Assembly: GCA_948567375.1 (NCBI GenBank)
Contig: OX419756.1
Span: 46,478,552-46,542,551 of the forward strand
Length of the DNA: 64,000 bases
Direction of reading: 5' to 3'
Source: Lunularia cruciata
Lineage: Eukaryota; Streptophyta; Marchantiopsida; Lunulariales; Lunulariaceae
The notes below the pieces were generated by a model that worked only from the letters and a program-made list of their open reading frames with translations, was not told the DNA's origin and ran no database searches. Positions 22,630 to 34,200 of the stretch are shown here, in pieces. The position numbers were made by a program, and so were the translations under genes. Positions within the stretch are counted from its first letter, which is position 1, and every line of letters begins with the position of its first letter.

Positions 22630-23978
22630 CTTTTAAGACGTAACATCCTTGTTGTGAAGTTGTTTCTCAAAAGATTGAACTAACACTGGTGCATTGGTCA
22701 AGTTTGCTATTGGCTCTCATGTTGCCTCATATAGTGGGTACACTTCCCAATGTACAAGATATTCCACATGTGGATGGCGAGTGCCACAAATGCATTTCTA
22801 TAGAATGTATTTGACTTCATATTCCTCTGTGTCATCAATGAAGGTTGTGCAAGGTCAACTTTCTTAGATGGAAGAGAAGTGGAGAAATCAAGGTGAATAT
22901 CTACATATTAAGGAAACATGAAATATTGGATGAATCTTTATATGTGGTGGTAGCTTGAGATGATAGGCCATTGTGCCAATTTGACGAAGAATGGAGAAAG
23001 GTCCAACAAAACAAGATCTGAGCTTATGAGTCCCAACTAGCTTCAGGTTGGTGGTTGACAGCCAAAATTGATCTCCCACATTGAACTTCATATATTAGTG
23101 GTGTGCATCTACATATTGCTTTTGCTGATTTTGGGTGATCTGCAACCTATGTTTGGTATTCTCCACACCCTATTGGATTCTAAACACAAAAGTGTTGATT
23201 GTGTCAACCTTGGTGGCCACCGGATGAACCTTCATCAAGCTTGAAGGTGTGAAAGGATGCTCTTTATACATGAGGAAGAATGGTGTGACTTGTGTGGAGG
23301 TATTCACAGAATTTTTGTAAGTAAATTCCACCAATGGTGTTTCACCTCTCTTGCTCATCCAAATTAAGCTCCAAAGCATGTCCTCCATGATGCAATTTTC
23401 CCTCTCTATTTGTCTATTGATCTATGGATGGTAAGTTGTAGACATGGCTAATTTGGTTTTGAAGAACCCAAAGAGTGTTCTCCAAAACAAACTAGTGAAT
23501 TGAGTGCCTCTATACGTCATGAGTACTCAAGACAAGTGATAATGGGAGAAGACTTCATCTAATTATAATTGACCTAGTTGCGGAGCAATCATGTCATTGG
23601 TGGTAGGACACAGATGAATCATTTTGTTGAGTCAATTGACAAAGAATATGATGGAGTCAAACCCAAAGGTGGTCTTGAGCAATTCATAAACCAGATCTAT
23701 GCTTACTTGTTCCTAATGTTGTGTAGGAGTGGAAAAAGGTTGGAGGAGTATTGTGGGAGCTTGATTAGAAGCCTTATTTTGTTGATAGAGTAGGCATCTC
23801 CAAAAATATTCCATCACATCATCTCTCATCTTGGGATAATAGTAATGGTGTTTGATTGCAATTAAGGTCTTGTCTACTCCAACGTGACCTACATTGGTAG
23901 ATACATGACATTTTGCTAAGATGGTGGTTCTTAGATCTGTGGCAGCCGAGATCCATAACTTGCCATAATCCATACAAG
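22630..23978 (-). pseudogene. D2 integrase with C-terminal chromodomain
   Basis: From the zinc region on the minus strand: a degenerate HHCC module (23985-23713, HVSTNVGHVGVDKTLIAIK), core remnants, the segment FTYKNSVNTSTQVTPFFLMY (about 23330), the GPF-type module RSCFVGPFSILRQIGTMAYH (about 23030-22960), HPIFHVSL, and a chromodomain-like stretch EEYEVKYIL then HVEYLVHWEVYPLYEAT (about 22830-22700). The chromodomain identifies D2 as a chromovirus. It is broken by stops and joined at 23978 to B2. Confidence 0.75.
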
Positions 23979-24530
23979 TGTGCAATCAGATTGCTTATAA
24001 CTCTTGAATCAACTCAACTCAGATCAGTACTTGATTTGTCACTCTATAAACTGCCAACAACTAGGCATTGATTACAATCAAGCCACACCCACTCTAGCTA
24101 AGAGAATCCAGGTGACGCTCGCCGGCCTCTATCCACCATAGCCAAGAACTCTAAGGCTTGACATTAAAGAAGTGAGCTCTCTGGAGTTGCACTTTGAAAG
24201 TATGTCCCTAGATTTGAGTTAGGTCTGGAACCCTAAAGGTCCCATTGACGGTACACTCAATGGTGTAAAGTGATGGTGGGCCCTACCATGAAGTTAGTAC
24301 CCCAAACACAGAATCTGACCGTTGGAAAGTAGTCTATGGGCAACAACTGAAATACCTCTTACTACTATCATTGTGACTTTAGTGTTTGAGCAATCTAGAT
24401 GCGATACTACAAATAGCGTGACAACTATTGTGTATATATACATTGCTACACAACATACATTGTTGTCAACATCATACATTATAGAAGCACAACTCACACA
24501 GAAGTCATACATAGACTCTAAAGTGCCACA
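23979..24530 (-). repeat. 3' LTR of B2
   Basis: 552 bp; on the minus strand it starts TGTGGCAC and ends GATTGCACA, the best-defined B LTR here. It directly follows the coding region and a short purine-rich stretch. No matching target duplication can be checked because the other end is lost. Confidence 0.8.
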
Positions 24531-24631
24531 AATGCCTCCTAGCTGGCGGTTAGGTCCCTCTAACTCCTAATAGCCATCTACTCCAAGTATATGGTATACC
24601 CTATGATGGGCAAAGATCAAAAGGCCGGGTG

Positions 24632-24958
24632 CTATGAAGCCCCATCGTTTGTCACCTGTCTACAATCCATACCATATAAAGAATGAACTACTATAGGCCA
24701 AGTACATCTAGGACATAACCATTGTCCCTGAGGAACTACCGTGAAGGAAGGAGTCATACATGCCATATGCCATCCTCTTAAACAGCTATCATACACTAAC
24801 ATAGTAGCAACTCCACCAAAAGAGCCACATAACATACACCTCAAGCATGCACATACAAATGCCAAGCTTAGGTCCATAGTACCATCTATGTTTGGGAGGT
24901 GACATGGTGCACAATTGTGCATATAATCCTTCCAAACAACACCACGTCCTTCTAACAC
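24632..24958 (-). CDS. B2 integrase C-terminus with PHD finger (open piece)
   Basis: A 108-codon open piece starting MLEGRGVVWKDYMHNC. Residues 41-85 (24704-24838) form a PHD finger: CMLC, YDSC (the first cysteine of the second pair is tyrosine; B1 has cysteine), GWHMAC and WLCPRC. The preceding part is the integrase C-terminal module shared with B1. PHD fingers commonly bind H3 tails, so an integrase-borne copy might direct insertion to particular chromatin; this is inference. The ORF is a fragment: upstream integrase is separated by stops. Polymorphism of one zinc ligand suggests decay. Confidence 0.75.
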   Translation of the reverse strand: MLEGRGVVWKDYMHNCAPCHLPNIDGTMDLSLAFVCACLRCMLCGSFGGVATMLVYDSCLRGWHMACMTPSFTVVPQGQWLCPRCTWPIVVHSLYGMDCRQVTNDGAS

Positions 24959-25240
24959 AAGGACTCTAGATGGCCAACACCTTGCACACTCTCAAGATAG
25001 TACAACCTATCAAAACATCAAATATTATTGGTGTTGTCTATTGTAGATATACATAGTAACCTGGATGAAATTGATGGATCAAGAGTCTATAACCTCCTCC
25101 TCAAATAGTAGTATAACATAAGGTATCCCTATGTTGAGCCATTGCCAGGTTCACAAAAGCCATTGGCATCACTCTCCGAAAGATCTCTGCCCGTTGAGAA
25201 AATGTGCTCATCCATCCATTTGGATCATCCAAATCCAAGA

Positions 25241-26646
25241 CTACAATAGCATCTTACAAATGGCTGTAGGTAAATTTGGATCTTGTCCATAGAGTAGGAA
25301 GTAAGGAGAGAAGGAAGCTAAGGAGGCTTGCCGGCTGAACCGATAGCCCAAGGCCAACCAAGGTAATTGCAGATCCCAATCTCCCAAGTGGCCTCTCTGC
25401 AAGTCATACTTTTGCAATCCTCTCTTCATTGTCTCTGCTAAGCCATCTACCTTAGGGTGATCTTGGGATGTAGTTTAATGATCAATCAAAGCCTTGTCAC
25501 ACAAGACCTGAAACTTCCCCAAGAACTCTATACCTTGATCAATCAAAACCTCAGTTGGTGCACCAAAATGACTAAGAACTCAATCCAAGAATGAGTAAGC
25601 AGTCCCTTCACTGGACTTGTCAAGAAGTGCCACCAAATCAATCCACTTGAAGAAGTGCTCCACCATCACCAAAACATACCAATGATGTCTCACAATCAAC
25701 GATAAAGGTCCAGCAAAGTCCAAACTCCAATGGTAACCCAATCCCATGATAGGTAATGGGTGTAACTGGGGTGTAGGAGCATTGAATGATGCTCTAACTT
25801 GGTCACAAACCACACATCTGGCAACAAAATTTTGTCCCTTGGTCTCCATACCGTGCCACCAATAGTGATTGTGGAGTAAGCTATACGTATGATTTACTCC
25901 AAAATGTCCTAGCTCCTCATGAGCATGGCGGACCAACTGTAGTTTGTGAGATGGAATTGGTACTACTCTCACTCTACCATCCTCCCATACACGCAAAAGG
26001 TATGTACCTTCCAATCTGAACCATCTGGCTTGCTGAAGAACAAGGTCTCTCTCCTTGGCACCAATTGTGCCACCCACAACACCAATGCAAAAGTAATCCA
26101 TCACTAAGACATCACCATGAATGTCTTGTTGAATTGTACCAATATCTTCACTCTTTGGATCTGTGACCTCAATAACTTCTCTTGTATGCACCTAGAGAGA
26201 TACCACCAAAGTCTCAGAAAATATACAAAGAAAGGTAGATGCATGCCAACCTTACACCATCTCCTCATCTGTCTTACCATGCCAACATGCTCCGGTCTGA
26301 TCCTGCTGGCTGGGTCATGGGTTTCTACTCAACCCATCTGCATCATGGTTTACCACTCCAGGTCTGTGAACAATCATGAAATCATACTCATGTAAAATCA
26401 GAGCCTATCGTGCAAGCTTTCCTAAAAGCTTGTTGGACTCCATCGACCACTTCAGTGGCTGATGATCAATGATGAGAGTGAAGGGGTTACCAAATAGGAA
26501 ACATCAGGAATGTGTTACTACCCAAACTACTACCAAGCACTCTACCTCATATGAACTATACTTTGCCTTCATTGAATTGTTGGAGCGACTAGCATAGGCC
26601 ACCACAAACTCCTTTTCCTCATCATCATGCTAAGTGAGCACTTCCT
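25241..26646 (-). pseudogene. B2 RNase H and integrase core
   Basis: Minus strand: RNase H end (FVVAYASRSNNS near 26610, HQPLKWSMESNKLLGKLARW near 26440), then an open integrase piece 26191-25580. That piece has the zinc module HAHEELGHFGVNHTYSLLHN with CVVCDQVR and the core start YHWSLDFAGPLS. A further piece 25429-25241 reads LPWLALGYRFSRQ. Stops between the pieces show it is inactive. It is the best-preserved family B integrase in the window. Confidence 0.8.
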
Positions 26647-27494
26647 TGTAACACCCATTTGTGCATGTGTAGTATTATAATATTTAGCTTAGTACTATGA
26701 ATACTTGAGAGGTATTATTTATATAAATATAAAGGATAGTTTTACATTTGTCTAGCTAAACTTAGTCATAGCTAAGATAGTGGGGACCTTACTTTAGAGG
26801 AAGTGGAAAAGATGAGCACCACTATTTTGGATTCTAGTGTGTTGACTTGGTATTATTCCTAAGTGTTTGGCTTTGAGGAAAGAGTTGAGAACTCTTGGAC
26901 CCGCAAGTCTTTTTGTTTTGGATTCTTCTATAGTCCAAGGGTAGCCCATATTAAGGAATCCTTGACTTAGTGGTTGGGTCAAGATAAGGATGATGAGTAC
27001 CTCCTCACCCCTAATTTATATACTTGTGAAATAGTTATGTAAAGTTACTATGTACCAAAGTAACCCAAGTTACTAGGCTAAAAGTCAAGTAAAGTCAAAA
27101 AGTATAAAGGAATATCCATCCACATGGGCATATTCCACTAAGCATATAATCTTATCTTGACCTTACCAATAAGTCAAGGATTCCTTCACATAGGCTATCC
27201 TTGGACTATAGAAGAATTCAAAACAAAAAGGCTTGTGAGCCCAAGAGTTCTCAACTCTTTCCTTAAAGCCAAACACCTAGGAATAATACCAAGTCAACAC
27301 ACTAGAATCCAAAATAGTGGTGCTCATCTTTTCCACTACCTCTAAAGTAAGGTCCCCACTATCTTAGCTATTACTAACTTGCTAATCATAACTAATGTAG
27401 AACCATCTTTTATCTATATAATAATATCTCTCAAGTACTTGTAATACCAAGCTGAATATCACAATACCACACACATGCACAAATGTGTGTTATA
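26647..27494. repeat. Inverted pair of family A LTR fragments
   Basis: 26647-about 26988 is an A LTR piece in minus orientation (starts TGTAACACCC). About 26989-27494 is a longer piece in plus orientation ending GTGTTATA. They share roughly 345 bp, giving arms of a large palindrome with about 160 bp between them. Flanks (TCCT on the left, GTCT on the right) do not match, and coding homology changes from B2 to D2 across it, so it marks a rearrangement junction. Confidence 0.8.
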
Positions 27495-29030
27495 GTCTCC
27501 ACTCTACCCACCAAATCTATCAACAATAAAGATCTTGTTGTGTCTCAAGGTAAACTAGAGATTTGTGGTTTGTCTCTACCAAAATGTCTTCTCACCCAGA
27601 TAGTGCTTCCAATGCTTGGTTGCAAGGACAATGGCAAGCTCTTCTCATTTGGTGGTGTGATAGTTGCATTTTGTTGATAACAACTTATGAGAAAAATATA
27701 CAATTGGATGCCATCCATCTTGCTACTCTTGTTGTAAGATTGTTCCTATTCTATACCTAATGCATCCATAGCCATCTTGATTGGACATTTTGGGTCATAC
27801 TATTTCAAGATTGGTGCATATAGTAATGCATCTTTCAACTCCTTAAAGGCCAATTCTTATGTGGTTCCCCATATCTACTTCTTCTCCTTGCCCAATAATG
27901 GTATTAGAGGTTGTGAAATCTTAGAGAAGTCCTTGACAAATCAACAAATAAATTCTACTAATCCCAATAAACTCTTAAGTTGATTTTAATCTTTTGGAGC
28001 ACCTCATTTTGAATGACCTCTATTTTTTTTAGCACTTGGATACCTTTTACACTTACCCTATGCCCTATGTAGTCTACTTCAGATTTGCCAAACTTGAACT
28101 TTGAGACTTTGGCATACAACTGATTCCATTGTAGAATTTGGAAGACTTCTCATAGATGTTGCTTGTGCTTTGGCATTCTCCTATTGTAGACTAAGATGTC
28201 ATTAATGAAGATAATACTAGATTTATCCAAGTACTGACAAAATATGTCATTCATCAAACTCATAAAAGTGGTTGGAGCATAGGTGAGGCCAAACGGCATC
28301 ACCAAGTACTCATAGTGACCATACCTTGTTTGAAAGGTTATTTTGGGTATGTCTTCTATTGCAATCTTGATTTGATTGTAATTGCTCCATATATCAAGTT
28401 TGATGAAGTGCCTTGCACCATTGAGTTGATCAAACAAGTCATCCATGCAAGGTAATGGATATTTGTTCTTCAACATTTTTTGATTCAGTCCCGGGTAGTC
28501 AATGCATATGCACATTGTTCCGTCCTTCTTCTCCACAAACAATACAAGAGCCCCATATGGTGATAGGTTGGGTTAGATAAACCTCTTCTGCAACATATCC
28601 ACTACTTGAGCCTTACACTCCTCCAACTCATCAAGTGATAGTCAATATGGGGCCTTACAAGGAGATTTCTTCCTAAGAAGTGTCTCAATTTTATGGTCTA
28701 CTTTCCTTTTTGGTGGTAAACCTACGGGTAATTCATCCAAAAAGACATCTTGGAAATCATTGACCACATCTTTCAATTTCTCAAGAATTTGTCCATTGTG
28801 TTGGGTACTTTGGACTTCTCTTATTAACCCCATGAAACATCTATATGTCTTACCAATAGATGTGGTTTCTATGACATACAAAGGCAACTCTAACCTTTGT
28901 GACCTTCCTTTAATCCCCAAAGATTTTCCATTGACTAGTTTTCATTACTTTCTTTCTCCAATCTGTTGTGGAGTTGTAGTGCTCCATCCACAACATACCT
29001 AAGATCATATCATAATAAGCTAATTGTATC
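27495..29030 (-). pseudogene. D2 RNase H and reverse transcriptase remnants
   Basis: Minus strand. The RT palm is open from 28542 to 28150 (130 codons): [22 protein letters not shown]-like [24 protein letters not shown], and the catalytic box as FINDILVYN where the first aspartate of the usual pair is asparagine. The protease-RT linker (28920-28642) reads FQDVFLDELPVGLPPKR. RNase H near 27680-27495 reads KEELAIVLATKHWKHYLGEK. Stops separate all parts. Confidence 0.8.
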
Positions 29031-29038
29031 ACTTGCCA

Positions 29039-29640
29039 CTAGATTGCTTCTTGATACTCTCTTATAGAGAGTATTACATTTCTAGGTAATGACTCAATCC
29101 TCTTTGTTTGACCATTAGGTAACTTTACTTTGTCATTCTCATCCTTCTTTAGTTCCATCTCCAACCTTATTACAACAAAGCAAGACAAGAAATTCTTTGT
29201 TGCTCTAGGGTCTACCAACACTTTCACCAGATTGCCTTCTAGCACTCCATTCACAACAATTAATTGTGCTATTTTCTTCCTCCATCTTTGCACACTTGTC
29301 TTCTTTATTCCTCCACTTTTACTCTTCTTCACCAAACCAATAAGGCCATGAGGTACATTTAAAAACCACATTGGGAAATCTTCATTTCCCAATGTGGTTT
29401 CTGCATCCTCCTCTTCAATTTATCTCTCCATGTGGTTCAAAGGTTGCTTGTATAGAGGTTGAGGCCCTCTAAGATGATAAGCATGAAAATTGATAGTTAT
29501 GTGCACAATTTGGCCTTAATTATAGCATCATCGTTGTTTTGCTCAAGCCTTTTCTCTCCTTTCTTTGATCCATCCCCATTCTCTTTGGAGGGTCTTGCTC
29601 ATTGGTCTAAAACCAAAGGTTGCCTAGTTCCATAGGAATT
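29039..29640 (-). pseudogene. D2 protease and zinc-knuckle remnant
   Basis: The 117-codon piece 29392-29039 has the protease loop VLVDPRATKNFLSCFV, with DPRA where DSGA would be expected. D1 has DSRA at the same place, so the glycine was probably lost early in this lineage or by shared decay. Upstream (about 29540-29500) a decayed zinc knuckle includes a stop. Inactive. Confidence 0.7.
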
Positions 29641-29689
29641 GGTCCACCAAAATGGTGTATCTCAGTCCACTAGTTTGCATTAGTGTTAT

Positions 29690-30467
29690 CACTTCACCTC
29701 CTACAAGTGCACAAGTGCACTTGCTATTCTTCATGTGCAAGAAATGGCTTCAAAAATAGTACAAGGATTTTGCACCATTACCTCTTGGCAAACCCGCTCT
29801 TTTAGTTCTCTTTTGAAATTGTCAACAGCTTTGGTTGGACTCATATTAGTTATCACAACCTATAGATCAAGAAATACCTCCATGTAATCTTGTATGCTAT
29901 TCTTTTGCTTCAACCCCTCGAGTTTGGTTTGGGCCATATGCACGGAATCCATAGATTGGAAATTCTTGAGCAGACCTTCTTGCATGGCTGTCCAAATGAC
30001 CTCTCTTCTTTCTACCAATAATGATTATTCCCAAGCATCATACTATGTAAGTGCTTTCTCTATCAAGTACCCACATGCAAACACACCTATAGAATGATCA
30101 ATGATCTTTGTTGTGAACAATCAAAGGTATTGATTCATTCTTGAAATCCAATTCTCCACTACTCCCATGGAATGATGTCCTTTGTAAGGCTCAAAGTTGC
30201 ACATCTTTTTCATTCATAGTAACAATGTGGCTTGGTTGTTGATTGAAATTGGTGTTATCAATATGAGTAACTCGTTAGGTACTTTGATCGTTGGTGTTGG
30301 TTGTTGAGATGGCTCCCCTTCTTGCACTACTTGATTGTTCTTAATAGTACATATTTTATTTTGCAATTCCTCCATGGTCATCTTGATTTCTCAAAAGTCC
30401 TTCAACATTCCCTGCATTCCTTACATCAACTCTTGCAACTACAAATCCATGATTCCTATACACGGCC
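29690..30467 (-). pseudogene. D2 gag remnant, interrupted by element C
   Basis: Homologous to D1 gag (8342-9069) but with more stops. The sequence before 30467 and after 35569 is continuous when element C is removed and matches D1 around 9120-9180, confirming C as an insertion. Confidence 0.7.
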
Positions 30468-30892
30468 TATAAAAGTCCAAGACCAGGGAGAGAAATAGGA
30501 GAATGGAAGCTCACATTGGGACACTTGAATGAGGGAAAATTACAAATGCCTAGCATGAGCTTTGGCTCTTGTATTTATAAGGGGCATACAAGGCCTCTAA
30601 GAAGCTTCCTTTAGTCATTTTCTTGGAGTGCAAGCCAAGTTATTTGGGAAGCTTCCTTCTAGAAGCAACTTACTTAACATGCAAGCTAAGCTAGTTGGAA
30701 GCTTCTAGAAGCTACCTACTTAGAGTGAAAGCTAAGCTAGTTGGGAAGCTTCCTAGATATTTCTAGAATATTCTAGGCTAATTTGTCTTAATTTGTCTTA
30801 ATTTGTCTTAATTTGTCTTATTTTGTCTTATTTGTCTTCTAGGCTATTTTGTTAGCCCTACTAACTTTGTCGCTAAACTCCATATTGTTACA
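30468..30892 (-). repeat. 3' LTR of C, with a 10-bp tandem array
   Basis: 425 bp, starting TATAAAAGTCC (TG decayed to TA) and ending ATTGTTACA. It contains four to five copies of ATTTGTCTTA plus two shorter variants at about 30779-30838, absent from the 5' LTR, which explains most of the length difference. Confidence 0.85.
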
Positions 30893-31349
30893 TATTCTCC
30901 CACCAACTAGTTGGTGACATCCTTGTTGCCTGTGAAGCTTTAAACTCTTGGATGGCCAGTTGTGCATTCTAGAGATAAGAAAGAGGCTCCAATGTGGCAT
31001 CATGAAGGGGATACCTTTTCCAAAGGACCTTGTACTCCGTGTGTTGTTGACATTTGCATTGAATATGGCAACGTGCAAGGATACAATCAACTTTGTACTC
31101 CTCATGATCATTGATAAGGATAGGAGGAGGGGGTAGTTGGACTTGAGAGGAAAAAGAAGTGGGATTAGGAACAAAGGGTTTCAACTTGAAAACATGAAAG
31201 ATAAGATGGATGCATAGATGACAAGGCAAGGCAAGTTGATAAGCAACAAGAAAGACAATTTGGGTGATATCAAAGGGTCCTATCCAATCAGGAGCAAGTT
31301 TGAAAACTTGGGTATCAAGTGGGAGAAGGAGGTTATTGGATGAGAGCAT
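30839..31349 (-). pseudogene. C integrase C-terminus and chromodomain
   Basis: Two overlapping pieces read PDWIGPFDITQIVFLVAYQL, HLIFHVFKLKPF, and then a chromodomain EYKVDCILARCH and YKVLWKRYPLHDATLEPLSY. The frame shifts near 30970-31000. A chromodomain at the integrase end defines a chromovirus. Confidence 0.8.
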
Positions 31350-32598
31350 GACCTTATCACCAACTTGAAAGTTGAGATCACGATGATGGTGATATGCATA
31401 TTGTTTTTGCTAATTTTGAGCAACAAGGTGATGAGATTTGGCTTGTTGGAGGAATTGGGAGATGGTGGTTAGGAAGGTGGAAGAGTGAAGCATCTAAGAT
31501 AAAGGAAGAGCAAGAAGAGAATCTAGAACAAGTGGGTCTTGGGCAAAATTGAGAAAGAAAGGAGAGAATTTGGTGCTTGCCTATTTAGAATTATTGTATG
31601 TAAACTCCACAATTGCAAGACATTCATCCCAATTGGTATGGTGAATGTTGATGAAGGCATGAAGCTTATCTTCCAAGGTGTGATTTGATTGTTTTGTTGT
31701 CTATTAGTTTGAGGATGATAGGCCGTGGACAAAGCAAGCTTAATGTTGAGTATCTACAAAGAATGCTTGCTAAACTTTCAAATGAAGGGAGGATCACGGT
31801 CAAAGATGAGTACTCGTGGTATCTTGTGATGCTTGAATACATTATCAAAGTAGATTTGCCCCAAGGTTGGAGCATCCACGGTATCAACCATTGGTCCCAA
31901 ATGGATTTGCTTACCAAGCTTATCCACAAACACCACAATTGTTGTGTGACCTTGCTTTGTCTTGGGCAAGGAGGTGATGAGATATAAGCTCACATGTTCC
32001 CAATCGGTTTTTGGTTATTGGCCTTGTTGCGTTGGCAACTCTCACACAATCGGACAAACTCCCAAACATCTTGTGCCATGTTGGGCCACCATAAGTGGCA
32101 TTGGAGGTACCCAAGGTCTTGTCCACACCTATGTGACTAGCAATTGGTAAATTGTGGGCTTATTGAAGGTACACAAGTTGGAGATCATCTTTAGCTGGAA
32201 CATAGATCCGATCCTCATGGAATAGAAGACCTTTCTTGAAGGAGAGGGTGTTGTACTCCTTGTTGTATGCTATCAAATGACCATGTATCATTTGGGAGAA
32301 GGGATCTTATTGTAGAGCTGATCAAAATTTGTTATGGATCTTGGAGTCAATTGACACCATTATAAATGCCACTATGATGGCAAGAAGAGACTTCAAATCA
32401 GGTTGTTGTGATAAAACATCAAGGATGACATGGAACCAACCTGGTTTGTACTCAAGTTTGATGTCAAACAACTAGAGTTGCTCCTCCCATCAATGATATT
32501 GTCTCTTCATGTGTTGCAAGTGTAAGGTCTGCAACAATGATTTGTGATCAATTTGCATGATCACTTGTTTCCCCAAGAGATAATGTCTCCATACCTTA
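31350..32598 (-). pseudogene. C integrase core and RNase H remnant
   Basis: Readable pieces are VVFVDKLGKQIHLGPMVDT and VLIFDRDPPFI (31993-31778, two catalytic-acid regions of the integrase core), STAYHPQTNRQQN (31732 onward) with the usual post-core motif, and a zinc-module remnant at 32126-31920. The part 32150-32598 is RNase H and tether with many stops. Homology breaks at about 32598. Confidence 0.7.
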
Positions 32599-33209
32599 GA
32601 TAAATGATGGTTCTACATTAGTCATGATTAGCTAAAGTTAGTCATAGTTAAGATAGAGGGTACCTTACTTTAGAAGAAGTGAACAAGATGAGCACCACTA
32701 TTTTGGATTCTAGTGTGTTGTTGACTTGGTATTATTCCTAGGTGTTTGGCTTTGAGGAAAGAGTTGATAACCCTTGGGCCCACAAGATTTTTTGTTTTGG
32801 ATTCTTCTATAGTCCAAGGATAGCCCATGTGAAGGAATCCTTGACTGAGTGGTTGGATCAAGATAAGATCACATGCTAGTGGAATATGCCCATGTGAATG
32901 GATATTCCTTTTTACTTTTTGACTTTACTTGACTTTTAGTCTAGTAGCTTGAGTTACTGCGGTAATTAGTAACTTTAGTGCGTAACTATTTCACAAGTAT
33001 ATAAACAAGGGGTGAGGAGGTACTCATCATCCTTTCATTTGCAACTATCTCTCTCTCGTTGAGTTCTCTAATGAGCAATGTCTTGAGTCTTAGAGTGTTA
33101 GCCTTGGAGGAGTATGATGGAGTTGGGGTTCCTTGCCTTCTAAGTCCATGGTGCGCTACCATAATAGCCATCAGAGGTTCATCCTGAGTGAAAGACATGC
33201 CAACTCACA
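32599..33209 (-). repeat. Truncated family A LTR inside C
   Basis: A 611-bp A LTR in minus orientation, lacking roughly its first 85 bp and ending CTCACA at 33209. RNase H flanks it on one side and the protease-RT linker on the other, so the RT was deleted together with the LTR end. Confidence 0.85.
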
Positions 33210-34200
33210 ATACTCCTTGGCAATAGTTCAATCTTGAAGTGCATACTATGATTGGAGGGTAATCCCTTTGGCAGGTCATCCAGAAACACATCCATAAATT
33301 CTTGAACTATCTGATCAACCATTGCTTGATGAGGCTCTTGGCCCTCCTCGGATTGTCCTTGTGCAATCTGCTTGATCCACACCACAAAAATAGACTTATG
33401 CTCCTCCAAAGCTTGCTCTATGGCTACTTCATTAACAAACTTCCCATCTAGGGACTCATTTTTCTTCAAAGCTTGCTCCATGGTTGCTAGCCTGGCAAAC
33501 TTCCCATCTTGGTACTCATCTCCCTTTAGGGTTTGCTCTATAGCTACCTTCTTGACAAACTTCCCATCATAGGACTGACTATTCCTAAGTATCTTACTAA
33601 GAGGTGCCAGACAACCTAATACAAAATTCTTACCTTGGTGTTGTACTTGAATTTTTCATCGGTTCCTATCAAATTGAACCTTATGACATTCAAGCCAAGG
33701 TAGTCCTAGAATGACATCATAGTGTAGAGGTGCCACTACAAACCTCATACAATACTCCTTCCCAATCTTGGAGGTAATAGGATGCAAGGTACGGAATGCA
33801 AAACCCTTTCTACCATCCGTCAACATCAATCTACTTCCAATTACTTGCTTGATAGGAATACCTAATTCTTTTACTACTTGCATAGACATGCAATTCTTTA
33901 AACTTCCAGAATCAACCAAAATCCTATAACCCCGCTTAGATATTATACCTTGCAAGTGAAGCAAACTTTCATAGGTTGAGTCTTCAATCCCATTGGAACT
34001 AATCAAGTTCCCCGTAGGTGGCTCAAAATCTCCTACTAGGTTTCCTCATTTCCTTGATCATTCTGTTCCTCAAAATCCATTTGGGCAACTTGTTGAGGTT
34101 GTCCATTCCTAAGTAGACATTCAGCAATGCAATGTCCAACTTGGCAATAATAAAACCAACCACCATTTTGTCACAATCTTTCTCTATCTGCTATACCAAG
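33210..34200 (-). pseudogene. C protease, RT linker and zinc knuckle
   Basis: The protease piece 34006-33656 reads GYRILVDSGSLKNCMSMQVV with DSGS intact and later DVILGLPWLECHKVQFD, the expected flap-to-end motifs. The linker (33481-33179) reads FMDVFLDDLPKGLPSN. Before the protease, near 34140-34190, a decayed knuckle reads FYYCQVGHCIAEC (first cysteine lost). Three imperfect 54-bp-scale repeats (ACSMATSLTNFPS-type on the plus strand) occur at about 33395-33570. Confidence 0.75.

Larger units (their letters stand above)
23979..26646 (-). mobile_element. Family B element B2, 3' half
   Basis: A minus-strand B element holding (5' to 3') RNase H, integrase, PHD finger and a 3' LTR. It inserted into the D2 integrase at 23978. 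Its upstream half (5' LTR, gag, protease, any methyltransferase, RT) is missing; it ends at 26646 against an inverted A LTR. Confidence 0.78.

Noticed and set aside
22888-23091. PHD or other novel domain in D2
   Set aside because: The segment is an ordinary chromovirus integrase end with a chromodomain, without paired zinc ligands.
30463-30467. 4-bp GGCC duplication for element C, as in family A
   Set aside because: The right flank begins TGGCC, so the adjacent duplication is 5 bp with one mismatch.
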